Assembly: GCA_031291075.1 (NCBI GenBank)
Contig: JARLJS010000151.1
Span: forward strand, 124,001-188,000
Length of the DNA stretch: 64,000 nucleotides
Direction: 5' to 3'
Source of the DNA: Nevskia sp.
GTDB lineage: Bacteria > Pseudomonadota > Gammaproteobacteria > Nevskiales > Nevskiaceae
In this document: piece by piece, positions 1 to 8,688 of the stretch
How positions within the stretch are numbered: the stretch's first letter is position 1
Layout of the letters: each line of letters starts with the position of its first letter
Position numbers and translations under genes: made by a program
Notes under the pieces: model-generated
What the model was told of the DNA's origin: nothing
The model's input: only the letters and a program-made list of their open reading frames with translations
Database searches by the model: none

Positions 1-1
1 T

Positions 2-574
2 CACGTCGCGCGCTGGAACCCGGCGGCGCAGACCAGCGAGGTACTTGCCAGCGGCTTCGACCAGCTCCATGGCGTGGCGGTGGCCGGGGATGGCACCGTA
101 GTCGTGGCGGAGCGCGGCACCGGCCGGGTCCTGGCGGTGCGCGCTGGCCAGGTGGAGAACCTGGCCAGCGGCCTCCGCCAGCCCAGCGGCGTTGCGATCG
201 CGGCGGACGGGACCTGCCTGGTGTCGGAGGGCGCCGGCGGACGTATCGTAAAGCTGTCCGGTGGCCGCGCCGAGACCGTGCTCGACGACCTGGCGCAGCC
301 GCAGGGTCTGGTGGTCTGCGGCTCGCGGCTCTACGTGGTCGCGGCAGGTGCGCGGGAACTGGTCGAGTACGACCTTGCGCGCCGCGTCCGCCGCACAATT
401 GCCAGCGGTCTGCCGATCGGTGCGCCGGAGGGCGTCACGCCTAAATTCCTGCGCGGCGTACCGCCGCTGTCGGGGCCGATGGGCCCGTTTGCCGGCATCG
501 CGGCCGGCCCTGACGGTACGCTCTACGTGTCCGCGGATGCCGAGGGTAGCGTGCTGGCCTTGCGTCCGGTGTAA
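2..574 (+). CDS. NHL/SMP-30-like beta-propeller protein, 3' part
   Basis: The reading frame is open from the window edge, so the N-terminus is missing and the ATG/GTG codons near 69-76 are internal. The visible 190 residues are a run of short repeats of the type SGLxxPxGVAxxxDGTxxVxE, ending with GIAAGPDGTLYVSAD. This is the pattern of NHL or SMP-30/gluconolactonase beta-propellers. Such proteins are lactonases or binding scaffolds, and nothing here fixes the substrate. The next gene starts 58 bases downstream on the same strand. Confidence 0.65.
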   Translation, partial: HVARWNPAAQTSEVLASGFDQLHGVAVAGDGTVVVAERGTGRVLAVRAGQVENLASGLRQPSGVAIAADGTCLVSEGAGGRIVKLSGGRAETVLDDLAQPQGLVVCGSRLYVVAAGARELVEYDLARRVRRTIASGLPIGAPEGVTPKFLRGVPPLSGPMGPFAGIAAGPDGTLYVSADAEGSVLALRPV

Positions 575-632
575 TCGGCCGGAGGTCGGCGCGGGCGCCG
601 GTTCACCCGGGTGTCTGAACCAATATGCGCCG

Positions 633-2537
633 ATGCTTCTGAGAGACCAGAATCTCCGCGATCTTCCCGGTCCGCTGGCGGACATCGCGACCGAGCACCG
701 GATCGCAGCGCGCGTCCTGGCCCTGATCGATCAGCAGGTCGGAGTCCTGGAGAATCGGCGCCGACCTGACCTGCGGCTGCTACGCGAAGCTCTGCATTTC
801 TTCGTGAACGTGCTCGATCGGGTTCACCACCCGCGGGAGGACCTGATCTTCGAGCGGATACAGGGGCGCGGGAATGGCGGCGCCGATGAGGAGATGAACC
901 GGTTTCGTGTCGACCACGAGGAGCTGCGCTTATCCGGCCTGGCGCTTCTGGACCAGATCCACAAGCTCAAGCTGGCGGCGCGCGGTGCGGAGCGGAAGGC
1001 CCTCGGCCAAGACCTCGCTGCCTACAGTGCCAGCATGCGGCACCACATGCGCATGGAGGAGACGCGCATCTATGAACCGGCCCGCAGCCTGCTGTCGGAC
1101 AGCGACTGGTGGGATATCGAAAACCGGCTTGCCAGCCTGCCGCAGCCGATCTGTGGGCTGGACCAGGCGCCGGAGTATCGGTGGCTGCTGGATCGCTATC
1201 TCAATGAGGTCGCCGTGGTCTCGGTGGGAAAACTGCCCTTTGCATGGATCGACCGCGTGGCGTCGTCGGTGGAGCGTGCCGTACACACTGGCGCGGCCGT
1301 GTCCCGGCTCCCCTCGCGCATTCTGCGCCTGGCTGGACGCAGTTCGCGTCACATGGCCAGGACGGTTCTGGCGGTACGCAGCATCCCGACGGCCATTGCT
1401 GCCTGCGAGGCGGTTTCGGCAGAGTGCGTTACCGAGGGAAGGGCGGCTTATGTTCTGCTAAGGGATTCGGTTCGTGCAACGGCGGCGTTTGAATCCCTGC
1501 CGGGTTCTGGCGGCGAGGGTCAAGGCATACGGACGCTCCGCTCGGAAGCTGATCTGCTCGGCTTTGGCGAGTCGCCCGCAGCGCGCGCCGGCAAGGCGTC
1601 GGTCAGCTGGCAGGCGGCATGCGCCAGCCTCGTGTTCCGGGCGGTTCTGAAGCCGCTGCTGGCCGGACCAGCCCTGCGGCTGGCGGCCATGCCGTACCTG
1701 CGGACCCCGGCCAAGGCTCCACGCGGGTTCCAGGTCGTTCCTGTGGAGCAGGCGGGCTTTGTCGGCCGCCGCATCCAGCCATTGCAAGGCGCAGCGGCGA
1801 GCCGGACGATCCTCTACCTTCCCGGGGGAGCGTTCATCTTTCCCGCCTTCAGCGGTCACCTGTATGTTCTGGCCTACCTGAGCAGGAAGTGCGAAGCGCA
1901 GGGCCTGCTGGTGGACTATCGTCTGGCGCCGCAGCATCCGTTTCCCGCCAGCCTCGACGATGCCCTGGCGGCGTACTGTTACTTGCTCGACACGGGCGTT
2001 GAGCCGCAGGACATCGTGGTGGCGGGCGATTCCGCCGGCGGGGGACTGGCGCTGTCGTTGCTGCTGGCGCTGCGTGATCGGAAACTGCCCCTGCCGGCTG
2101 GCGCGGCATGCTTTTCGCCGTTTACCGATCTCAGTCTCTCGTCGCCGTCCCTGCGCTTCAACCGCTGGCGCGACGCTCTTTTACCCACCTCGTCGACGTT
2201 GGCGGAGGCGCTACGGCTCTACGCGGGTGACTACCCGCCGGATCATCCGCTGATATCTCCCGTATACAGCGAGCTGGGCGGGCTGCCGCCCTTGTTCCTG
2301 CAGGTGAGCAGCAGCGAGATTCTGCTCGACGACACCCTCCGGGTTTCGCGCAAGGCGCGCGCCCAGGGCGTCGAGGTCCAGGTCGAGGTATGGGATTCGC
2401 TCCCCCACGCCTGGCAGGTCTTTTCCTATATTCCGGAATCCCGGGCCGCGCTGCGGCGGACGGCCGAGTTCCTGGCCCGACAGCTCAAGCTCTCGGGTAC
2501 ACGGAGCGGCACGGATCAGTTGATCCGGCCGAACTAA
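633..2537 (+). CDS. Hemerythrin-like domain fused to HSL-family alpha/beta hydrolase
   Basis: A 634-residue protein. Residues 15-150 have the HHE cation-binding pattern: H22, H66 with E69, H95, H138 and E142, as in di-iron hemerythrin-like domains. A helical, Ala-rich middle of about 200 residues follows. Residues 390-620 are a hormone-sensitive-lipase-type hydrolase with nucleophile S467 in GDSAGG, an acid at D566/D567 (LLDD) and H592 (LPHAW). The usual HGGG oxyanion motif reads LPGG (396-399), so its His is replaced by Pro. ATG 633 is the first in-frame start after the upstream gene. Both families are well known; the fusion is unusual. The substrate is probably a hydrophobic ester, by inference. 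Confidence 0.75.
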   Translation: MLLRDQNLRDLPGPLADIATEHRIAARVLALIDQQVGVLENRRRPDLRLLREALHFFVNVLDRVHHPREDLIFERIQGRGNGGADEEMNRFRVDHEELRLSGLALLDQIHKLKLAARGAERKALGQDLAAYSASMRHHMRMEETRIYEPARSLLSDSDWWDIENRLASLPQPICGLDQAPEYRWLLDRYLNEVAVVSVGKLPFAWIDRVASSVERAVHTGAAVSRLPSRILRLAGRSSRHMARTVLAVRSIPTAIAACEAVSAECVTEGRAAYVLLRDSVRATAAFESLPGSGGEGQGIRTLRSEADLLGFGESPAARAGKASVSWQAACASLVFRAVLKPLLAGPALRLAAMPYLRTPAKAPRGFQVVPVEQAGFVGRRIQPLQGAAASRTILYLPGGAFIFPAFSGHLYVLAYLSRKCEAQGLLVDYRLAPQHPFPASLDDALAAYCYLLDTGVEPQDIVVAGDSAGGGLALSLLLALRDRKLPLPAGAACFSPFTDLSLSSPSLRFNRWRDALLPTSSTLAEALRLYAGDYPPDHPLISPVYSELGGLPPLFLQVSSSEILLDDTLRVSRKARAQGVEVQVEVWDSLPHAWQVFSYIPESRAALRRTAEFLARQLKLSGTRSGTDQLIRPN

Positions 2538-2773
2538 AGCGCTGCAGCTTCCGGCGAGGTTTGCCCCTGAAGGTCCCAGGAACCGCGGGTCCCGCGCTTG
2601 CCGGGCTTGCTGGTAACGCTCGATTTCGGTGCGGCGGCAGCGCCTGCAGCCGGCGCCGCGGTGCGGCGGCGGCGGGGAAAGAGCTGAATGACTTCCTCGA
2701 CCACCAGGGCCAGGAAGGCGAGACCAAACATCCCGAGGGTGAGCGTTTCAACGACTGCGGCAAACTGATCCAC
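2534..2773 (-). CDS. Small single-pass membrane protein, unknown
   Basis: A possible 79-residue protein starting at GTG 2773, with GGAG about 8 bases upstream. It has one hydrophobic helix near the N-terminus (LTLGMFGLAFLALVVEEV), then an RRRR stop-transfer stretch and an Ala/Pro/Lys-rich tail. Its stop codon overlaps that of the convergent hemerythrin-esterase gene. I recognise no family. It could be a chance open frame; the helix followed by basic residues is the main argument for it. Confidence 0.4.
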   Translation of the reverse strand: MDQFAAVVETLTLGMFGLAFLALVVEEVIQLFPRRRRTAAPAAGAAAAPKSSVTSKPGKRGTRGSWDLQGQTSPEAAAL

Positions 2774-2977
2774 TGCGTGACTCCAGACAGAATATTGCTG
2801 GGTACATTTATAAGGGCGATGTTGCGTTGCAACAAGTGATATATTTTGGCTGGATAGCTTAGAAAAACTAAACAATCCGGGCGGCAGCCGTACCGGCAGC
2901 TTCCAGCGGGGAAACCGGCAGCGAGCCGCTGTCCGGTCGCCCGGCACGGCGTCCGGCGCGTCGTTCCGAGGTATAGA

Positions 2978-2996
2978 TCAACATCAATGTTGACTA
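2978..2996. promoter_or_regulatory. Shared 19-bp operator, site 1
   Basis: TCAACATCAATGTTGACTA. The right half TGTTGACTA matches the consensus exactly, and the inner 16 bp form a perfect inverted repeat. It ends 15 bp before the start of the esterase at 3012, close enough to block transcription or initiation. Confidence 0.75.
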
Positions 2997-3011
2997 TTTA
3001 ATGATTCGTGC

Positions 3012-4052
3012 ATGAAAATGCCCGGGGCCCTGCGGGGCGACAAGGTCGATCCCGGTCCTACGCCGATGAATGCAGAAAACGCGGAGCCCTTCATCACCAG
3101 GCGCGGGCAGCCGGTTGGGCTGCGCAGCAGGATGATCCTGTGGGCGATGCGATGGGTTCTTCGCCCGATGCTGCTGCGGCTCATCGAGGGAAGCCGCAAG
3201 AAGATAGCGCGGACCCAGCTGCGCACGCTGGCGCAGAGGTGTTCCGATTCGGCCGGATTGAACATCGCGTACCGGATGATCGGGCGCGCTCCGGGCCACC
3301 TGATCGGTACCTTCGAGCCTTCCGAGGATCCGTTCGTCCTGTGGCTGCATGGCGGGGCGTTCATACTACCGGCGGCGCCCTCGGTGCACTTTACGGCCAT
3401 CGCGCTATTGTGCCGCGACCTTGGCGCCAGCGCGTTTCTGCCGGACTACCGGCTGGCGCCGGCCAATCCCTTCCCGGCTGGTCTCGACGATTGCGACAGA
3501 GCGTATCGCGCTCTTCTGGCCGGCGGCATTTCCCCGCACCGGATCGTGCTTGGCGGTGATTCGGCCGGTGGCAACCTGGCGTTGGGATTGCTGCAGAGAA
3601 TCCGCAAGGCCGGTCTGCCGAATCCTGCGTGCGCGGTCATGTTATCGCCGGTCACCGACCTGTCCCGCGTCGGCGGACTGCCTTCGCGAACCGGGGTGAT
3701 GAAGAGCGATCCCATCCTGCCGGCCGAAGCGCTCTATCGCATGGACGAACTGTACTCGGGCGGCGCGGACTCCAGCGACCCGGAACTGTCGCCCCTGTTT
3801 GCCGACTGCACCGGCTTTCCGCCGCTCTATCTTATCGCCAGCGACAACGAAGTCCTGCTGGACGATTCCGTGATGTTCGCCAGGCGCGCGCATGCGGACG
3901 GCGTATCGGTGCGCTGTGACATCTGGCCCAAGTTTCCTCACGCTTTCCTGTTGTTCGAGAAACTGTTTCCCGAGGTCGGTCCCGCTCGCGCAGACATCGT
4001 CGAGTTCGCGGAAACCTCGCTCGCCGCGGCACAGGGAGGTTTTCAACCCTGA
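3012..4052 (+). CDS. HSL-family alpha/beta hydrolase (esterase/lipase)
   Basis: A 346-residue serine hydrolase. It has the oxyanion motif HGGA at 113-116, nucleophile S184 in GDSAGG, a late Asp in LLDDS and a catalytic His in FPHAF. No signal peptide is evident, so it is probably cytoplasmic. It resembles the C-terminal half of the hemerythrin fusion upstream (shared DYRLAP and GDSAGG blocks), so the two are paralogous. The first ATG is 3012; ATG 3066 is an alternative, since neither has a strong ribosome site. Operator site 1 lies just upstream. The last 10 bases overlap the convergent regulator gene. Likely role: hydrolysis of esters or lactones of the catabolic substrate. Confidence 0.8.
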   Translation: MKMPGALRGDKVDPGPTPMNAENAEPFITRRGQPVGLRSRMILWAMRWVLRPMLLRLIEGSRKKIARTQLRTLAQRCSDSAGLNIAYRMIGRAPGHLIGTFEPSEDPFVLWLHGGAFILPAAPSVHFTAIALLCRDLGASAFLPDYRLAPANPFPAGLDDCDRAYRALLAGGISPHRIVLGGDSAGGNLALGLLQRIRKAGLPNPACAVMLSPVTDLSRVGGLPSRTGVMKSDPILPAEALYRMDELYSGGADSSDPELSPLFADCTGFPPLYLIASDNEVLLDDSVMFARRAHADGVSVRCDIWPKFPHAFLLFEKLFPEVGPARADIVEFAETSLAAAQGGFQP

Positions 4053-5065
4053 GCTGGCCTCGTGCCGCCGCGGTTCCTCAGGAAAGATCCCGCGAGCAAC
4101 GGCAGCACGACCAGGCGATCGAGTAGTTGGGCAACCTGCTCCGCCGTCTGCCGCTCGGGATTACGCAGCCACCATGCAAGAATCTCCACCGTCGCACTCA
4201 CCCCGTGGGCCGCTCCGAGGTCGACCGGCAGCCAGTCGCTGATCCGCACACGGCTGTGCTCCTGCGCCAGCCGGACGAATTCCTGGCGCAGTGCGCCGGC
4301 GGCGCCGCCGGTCAGAAGGGATGTCCACACCGCACGCTGCTGGCTCACGCACTGGCAGAGCAGTAGGCTCGCCGAGCGAGGGTCCGCTCCTTCCACCGCC
4401 GGCATCAGCATCGCCATCACTCTCCCGACCTGTTCGGCGGCGACTTCGTTGAGCAGGTCCGCCTTGGACGCATGGTGCCGGAAGAACGTCGCATACCCGA
4501 TACCCGCCGCCGCCGCGATGTCGCGTACCGTGATCTGGTCGAACTGCTTGCGCGCGAGCAATGAAACCAGCGCACGGTGCAGCGACCGACGGGTGCGCAA
4601 GGTGCGCGCATCGGTCATGACGTCGCCGCCCTGACTGGCCTGCTGCCGCACGGCAGCAGGCCGCGACCTGGTCGGCAGATCCAGAACCCTGCGGCGCCAG
4701 CGCGAGGCCGTATCGCGGTGAATTCCGCAGCGCTCGGCGGCCCTGCTCAAGGACAGCCCCTCGTGCATCGCCTGTGTGAAGCTGGTCCAAGCGGATTTGC
4801 GGTGAATGCCGTTGAGTGCGGTGCCGGTTGCCGCGCTGAAGGTGCGCTTGCAGGCGCCGCAACGCCAGCGCTGCTGGCCACGCACCCGGCCGTGGCGCGC
4901 CGGATGCTCCACGCCGCAATGCGGACACTCGCCCGGGGCCGCTGCCGGGGTCGATGCATTGGCAGCCACCGGATTCGCCGCCAGCACGTTCCGCAGCTGC
5001 TCGCGCTGCCGCGGCGTCAGTTCCTGCATTCGTTCCAGCAGTTTCGGGAAGGCGTTGGCGTCCAT
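4043..5065 (-). CDS. Zinc-ribbon/HTH (IS1595-type transposase N-terminus) fused to TetR regulator
   Basis: One uninterrupted 340-residue frame. Residues 47-72 form a zinc ribbon (C47-x2-C50, C69-x2-C72), followed by a helix-turn-helix around 100-128 (LSLSRAAERCGIHRDTASRWRRR). This is the layout of the DNA-binding N-terminus of IS1595-family transposases; no DDE catalytic domain follows. Residue 150 is a Met that begins a complete TetR-type protein of 191 residues, with HTH DIAAAAGIGYATFFRHHASK. It may be one fusion protein, or the TetR part may also start at 4618, where the ribosome site is weak. It is divergent from the TonB operon and is the obvious candidate to control it. Confidence 0.75.
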   Translation of the reverse strand: MDANAFPKLLERMQELTPRQREQLRNVLAANPVAANASTPAAAPGECPHCGVEHPARHGRVRGQQRWRCGACKRTFSAATGTALNGIHRKSAWTSFTQAMHEGLSLSRAAERCGIHRDTASRWRRRVLDLPTRSRPAAVRQQASQGGDVMTDARTLRTRRSLHRALVSLLARKQFDQITVRDIAAAAGIGYATFFRHHASKADLLNEVAAEQVGRVMAMLMPAVEGADPRSASLLLCQCVSQQRAVWTSLLTGGAAGALRQEFVRLAQEHSRVRISDWLPVDLGAAHGVSATVEILAWWLRNPERQTAEQVAQLLDRLVVLPLLAGSFLRNRGGTRPAQG

Positions 5066-5119
5066 GGGCAGGCCGGGCCCTGAGGAGGGTTGAACAATAC
5101 AAAAAGCGTAGTCAATACA

Positions 5120-5163
5120 TTATACGGCAGTTCGCTTGACCTGCTCTTCATTTATACGGCAGT
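5120..5163. promoter_or_regulatory. Direct repeat TTATACGGCAGT (two copies), putative operator
   Basis: Identical 12-mers at 5120-5131 and 5152-5163, 32 bp apart (about three helical turns). They sit in the 251-bp gap between the divergent TetR-fusion gene and the TonB receptor. The spacing suits binding of two regulator units to the same DNA face. Function is inferred from position only. Confidence 0.45.
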
Positions 5164-5316
5164 CTTCTGATCCATTGTGAATCATAAAGTGGCGGGCGCG
5201 CCCGCCGGATAGAAACAGCACAACGGAGGAGCGCGCCGGTTGCCAGGCTCACAGGAACGGGGAGGCTCACTCCCGCCGGATGCCTGCGAGTACGGATTGG
5301 CGCGGAGGAGAGGAGT

Positions 5317-7956
5317 ATGAGAAATACACTGATCGCCGTCGCGTTGGCGGCGTATTCCGCCGGCGCCGCCGCTCAAACCGGCGGCACCCAAGCGCCGGCG
5401 GACGATCTCGATACCCTGCTGAGCGGAGCACAGCGCGCGCAGCCGTCCGATGCCAGGCCGCCGGATGCCGCGGCCGCGGACTCCGGCGCACAACACAAGC
5501 AACCGGATCAAGCTGCGCCGTCGCCGTCGCCGTCTCAGCCAGCCTCACCGCCTGCCGAGGCGGTCGCGCCGGATCTGAAGACGATCCCGGTCACGCCGGC
5601 GGCACCACCGTCCACCGCCCCCTCCCACAGCGCGATCGAGGAGATCGTGGTCACGGCCCGGCGCGTGGCGGAAAACCAGCAGGACGTCCCGGTCGCCATC
5701 TCGGCGATGAACGCGGCGGACCTGCAGCGGGAGCAGATCAATTCGCCGCAGGATCTGCAGGGTCGTGTGCCGTCGCTGGTGATCGGAACCGGCAGCCAGA
5801 TGCGCAACACCGAAACGCCGACCATCCGCGGGCAGGGCGCGCAGTACGGCGCGAGCCCCGGCGTGGTCATTTACTACGGCGAGGTGCCGCTGCCGTCCGA
5901 CCCGGTTGCCAACAACCAGGGCGGGCCCGGCAAGTTCTTCGATCTCGCCAACGTGCAGGTCCTCAAGGGCTCGCAAGGCACCCTGTTCGGCCGCAACACC
6001 ACGGGTGGTGCCATGCTGCTGGTGCCGCAGAAGCCGGAAGAGACGTTCTCGGCCACGCTGAAGACCTCAGGATCCACCCTGGCGGGCATCAACTACGAAG
6101 GCGTACTCAACACACCGCTGGTGGATCGGGACCTGCTGCTGCGCGTGGGCGCCCAATACTTCGACCGTGGCGGCTTCACCACCGATGTGAAGACGGGCAA
6201 GGACTATGACAACAAGCACTATTGGACTTCGCGCTTCGGTCTCACCTGGCGTCCCAACGAGCGGGTCGAAAACTATCTGCTCGGCTATTACACCGACAGC
6301 AGCGACAATGGCACCGGATTCGTCATCCAGAAGATCAACCGGCAGGGGTTGAACCAGTCGATTCCCGCGGCGCTCGGGCTTGGAGTGCTGTCGCGCATAC
6401 CCGGGCTGGACCTGACGCAGACCTTGAACCTGGGCTGCCTGCTGCTGGACATCTTCGGGCCGTCCAGCAATTGCGGTCAGGACATCCTGGCCGAACAAAA
6501 TGCCCGGGGGCCGCGCCACGTCCAGCTCAGCGCCGATCCGGACGACGTCATCAAGACCGACGCCGTGGTCGACAACTTCAGCTACAGCCTGGCCGACGAC
6601 CTTACTTTGCGGAACATCGCGAGCTACTCCGCCTTCAAGCACCACTACCGCTGGGACCAGGACGGCTCGCGTGCGACGTTCAACGACTTCGACAATCCCG
6701 ACAGCCTGAACGAGGCCGATCTGCACACCTACACCGAAGAGCTTCAACTGCAGGGCTCCGGGGAAAAAACCGGCCTCCAGTACGCGATCGGCGGCTATTA
6801 CGAATATACCGCCTCGGCCGGCGCGATCAGCGCCAAGGACCTGTTCATCGAGGATGTGACCCAACAGTACCAGCAGAGCAAGAGGTCCTTCGCCCCGTTC
6901 GCCCAGGGCACGTACAGTCTTGGCAGCCTGTACGAGCCTCTCGACGGACTGAGCGCCACGCTCGGGGCGCGTTACACCTCGGACAAGACCTCGGGCTCGG
7001 CGCTGCTGCTGGAAAAAGCGCTCGGACTGATCACCACCGCCGAAGTCAACCACGTCGCCGAGGTCAAGGATTCCGCCCCGACCTATACCTTCGGCCTGGA
7101 CTACAAGTTCGGCACCAACCTGGTCTACGGCAAGCTCAGCCGGGGCTACAAGACTGGCGGCATTTCGGTGGCCGTGGTCAATCCGGCGCACTACACCTAC
7201 AAGCCCGAATATGTCACCAACTACGAGATCGGCCAGAAATCCGACTTCGAGATCGGGGGCATTCCCGCCCGCGTCAATACGGCCGTCTACTACACCAGCT
7301 ACACCGGCCTGCAGAAGGACGCCCCGGACAGCTACGTCCCGCCGCATTCGGTGAGCCCGTTCCCCGAGCTGGGCGACGCCATCTTCAACGTCGGCAGAGC
7401 CTGGGTCGGCGGCTTCGAGTTCGAAGGGACCATCCAGCCGGTCCCCCTGCTGACGCTGGTATCGACCTACGGTTACACGCGCGCGGCATACAGCCAGTTC
7501 AGCGTGCTCTACGAAGGCGCCACCCCTCAGCTCGATTGCAGCGGCAAGCAGATGTACAGCGGCAGCATGCTGCAGCTCAGCTGTGTGCCCTTCCAGTCGA
7601 CGCCGACCAGCCAGTTCAGCCTGTCGGCGCGTGTCGCGGCGCCCATCGACCCGTCCAAGGGCACCATCCTGGGCTCGGTGACCTATGCCTGGACCGACAA
7701 GCAGTACAGCGCCCAGATGACCTTGCCCCAGGATGAGCCGGGAGCCTGGCTGCCCTCGTACGGGCTGCTCGGCGCCAGCGTGATCTGGAGCAAGGTATTC
7801 GGGTCGACCTTCGACGTGCAGTTATACGGCACCAACCTCACCAACAAGCTGTACCGCGTCTCCAACAGCAACCAGTGGCACCTGACGTACTTCCAGAGCT
7901 CGGTCTATTCGGAGCCGCGCATCGTCGGCCTGACGCTTGCCTACGGCTGGGATTGA
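5317..7956 (+). CDS. TonB-dependent outer-membrane receptor
   Basis: An 879-residue outer-membrane receptor. A Sec signal peptide ends near AGAAAQ (about residue 20). A Pro/Ala-rich linker of roughly 85 residues precedes the TonB-box region EEIVVTARR. A plug follows, with LQGRVPSLVIG, TIRGQG and QVLKGSQGTLFGRNTTGGA. The beta-barrel is rich in aromatic strands and closes at GLTLAYGWD. The family imports substrates using the proton-motive force via TonB/ExbBD. It is the first gene of an operon whose other members are membrane proteins, and it probably brings in the hydrophobic substrate handled by the neighbouring enzymes (inference). An AGGAG-like site precedes the ATG. Confidence 0.93.
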   Translation: MRNTLIAVALAAYSAGAAAQTGGTQAPADDLDTLLSGAQRAQPSDARPPDAAAADSGAQHKQPDQAAPSPSPSQPASPPAEAVAPDLKTIPVTPAAPPSTAPSHSAIEEIVVTARRVAENQQDVPVAISAMNAADLQREQINSPQDLQGRVPSLVIGTGSQMRNTETPTIRGQGAQYGASPGVVIYYGEVPLPSDPVANNQGGPGKFFDLANVQVLKGSQGTLFGRNTTGGAMLLVPQKPEETFSATLKTSGSTLAGINYEGVLNTPLVDRDLLLRVGAQYFDRGGFTTDVKTGKDYDNKHYWTSRFGLTWRPNERVENYLLGYYTDSSDNGTGFVIQKINRQGLNQSIPAALGLGVLSRIPGLDLTQTLNLGCLLLDIFGPSSNCGQDILAEQNARGPRHVQLSADPDDVIKTDAVVDNFSYSLADDLTLRNIASYSAFKHHYRWDQDGSRATFNDFDNPDSLNEADLHTYTEELQLQGSGEKTGLQYAIGGYYEYTASAGAISAKDLFIEDVTQQYQQSKRSFAPFAQGTYSLGSLYEPLDGLSATLGARYTSDKTSGSALLLEKALGLITTAEVNHVAEVKDSAPTYTFGLDYKFGTNLVYGKLSRGYKTGGISVAVVNPAHYTYKPEYVTNYEIGQKSDFEIGGIPARVNTAVYYTSYTGLQKDAPDSYVPPHSVSPFPELGDAIFNVGRAWVGGFEFEGTIQPVPLLTLVSTYGYTRAAYSQFSVLYEGATPQLDCSGKQMYSGSMLQLSCVPFQSTPTSQFSLSARVAAPIDPSKGTILGSVTYAWTDKQYSAQMTLPQDEPGAWLPSYGLLGASVIWSKVFGSTFDVQLYGTNLTNKLYRVSNSNQWHLTYFQSSVYSEPRIVGLTLAYGWD

Positions 7957-8688
7957 ATGGAGAACGCAAAGACCATGAGGCGAGGCGACGGCGAGCTGCT
8001 GCTGTTCTGGATGGTGCCCGTGCTGGGGATCACCTGGCTGGTGGCGTTTTTCGTGTTTCCCGGCTTCGTTCAACCGATGTCCCCGACATTGTCCGCGGGG
8101 CAGGTGGCGGCCTTCTATCGCGATCCGGCCAACCTGCCCCGGATCCGCTACAGCATGATCGTGTTCAACTGGTTCGGCATCGGCATGATCCCCTTCCTGA
8201 CCCTGGTCGTCGGACAAATCGGCAGGATGGCGCACCGCACCCCGATCCTGAAGTACTGCTATCTCGGCTGCCTGACGGGTGGGCCGACCCTTTTCTTCAT
8301 CGCCGACCTGTTCTGGCTGCTGGCGGCATTCCGCCCGGACCGGCCACCGGAGCTGACCCAGATGTTCAACGACTTGGCCTGGATCACTTTCATCGGGCAG
8401 GTCGGCTTCCTGATCGCGCAATGCGTCTTCCTGGCGTTGGCGATCTACCTCGACCGGCAGCCGCGGCCGGTATTCAGGATCTGGGTCGCGCACTTCAACC
8501 TGCTCATCGCGGCCGCGCTGGCGCCGGCGTCCTTCGTCGCCCTGGCGATGACCGGCCCCATCGCCTGGGACGGCCTGCTGTCGTTCTGGACCAGGAACGC
8601 GGCGATTGCGCTCTGGATCGTCGTGATGACGATCGTGATGGGCGGCAACATCTATTCGCAACGCCGCCACGAAGGCATCGGCCCATGA
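7957..8688 (+). CDS. Multi-pass inner-membrane protein, unknown (paralogue of next gene)
   Basis: A 243-residue protein with about six hydrophobic helices. It starts directly after the TonB receptor stop codon, so translation is probably coupled; ATG 7975 is an alternative start. I recognise no named family. Residues from about 125 onward (RPDRPPEL, DLAWITFIG, LAIYLDRQPRPVF, GLLSFW) line up with RPERDPRL, DMAFMCFVG, IAILIDRNKVFP and GTIAFW in the next gene, which indicates a duplicated pair. Its stop overlaps the next start (ATGA). Confidence 0.75.
   Translation: MENAKTMRRGDGELLLFWMVPVLGITWLVAFFVFPGFVQPMSPTLSAGQVAAFYRDPANLPRIRYSMIVFNWFGIGMIPFLTLVVGQIGRMAHRTPILKYCYLGCLTGGPTLFFIADLFWLLAAFRPDRPPELTQMFNDLAWITFIGQVGFLIAQCVFLALAIYLDRQPRPVFRIWVAHFNLLIAAALAPASFVALAMTGPIAWDGLLSFWTRNAAIALWIVVMTIVMGGNIYSQRRHEGIGP

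Noticed and set aside
4616-5065. An intact IS1595-family insertion sequence
   Set aside because: Only the DNA-binding N-terminus is present; no DDE domain, terminal inverted repeats or target duplication were seen.
5109-5127. TAGTCAATACATTATACGG before the TonB operon as a 13th operator
   Set aside because: Only the left half fits; the right half has no TGTTG. The direct repeat there is the better signal.
6067-7347. A 426-codon minus-strand frame within the TonB receptor
   Set aside because: It is antisense to a receptor with clear plug and barrel motifs, and has no domain of its own.
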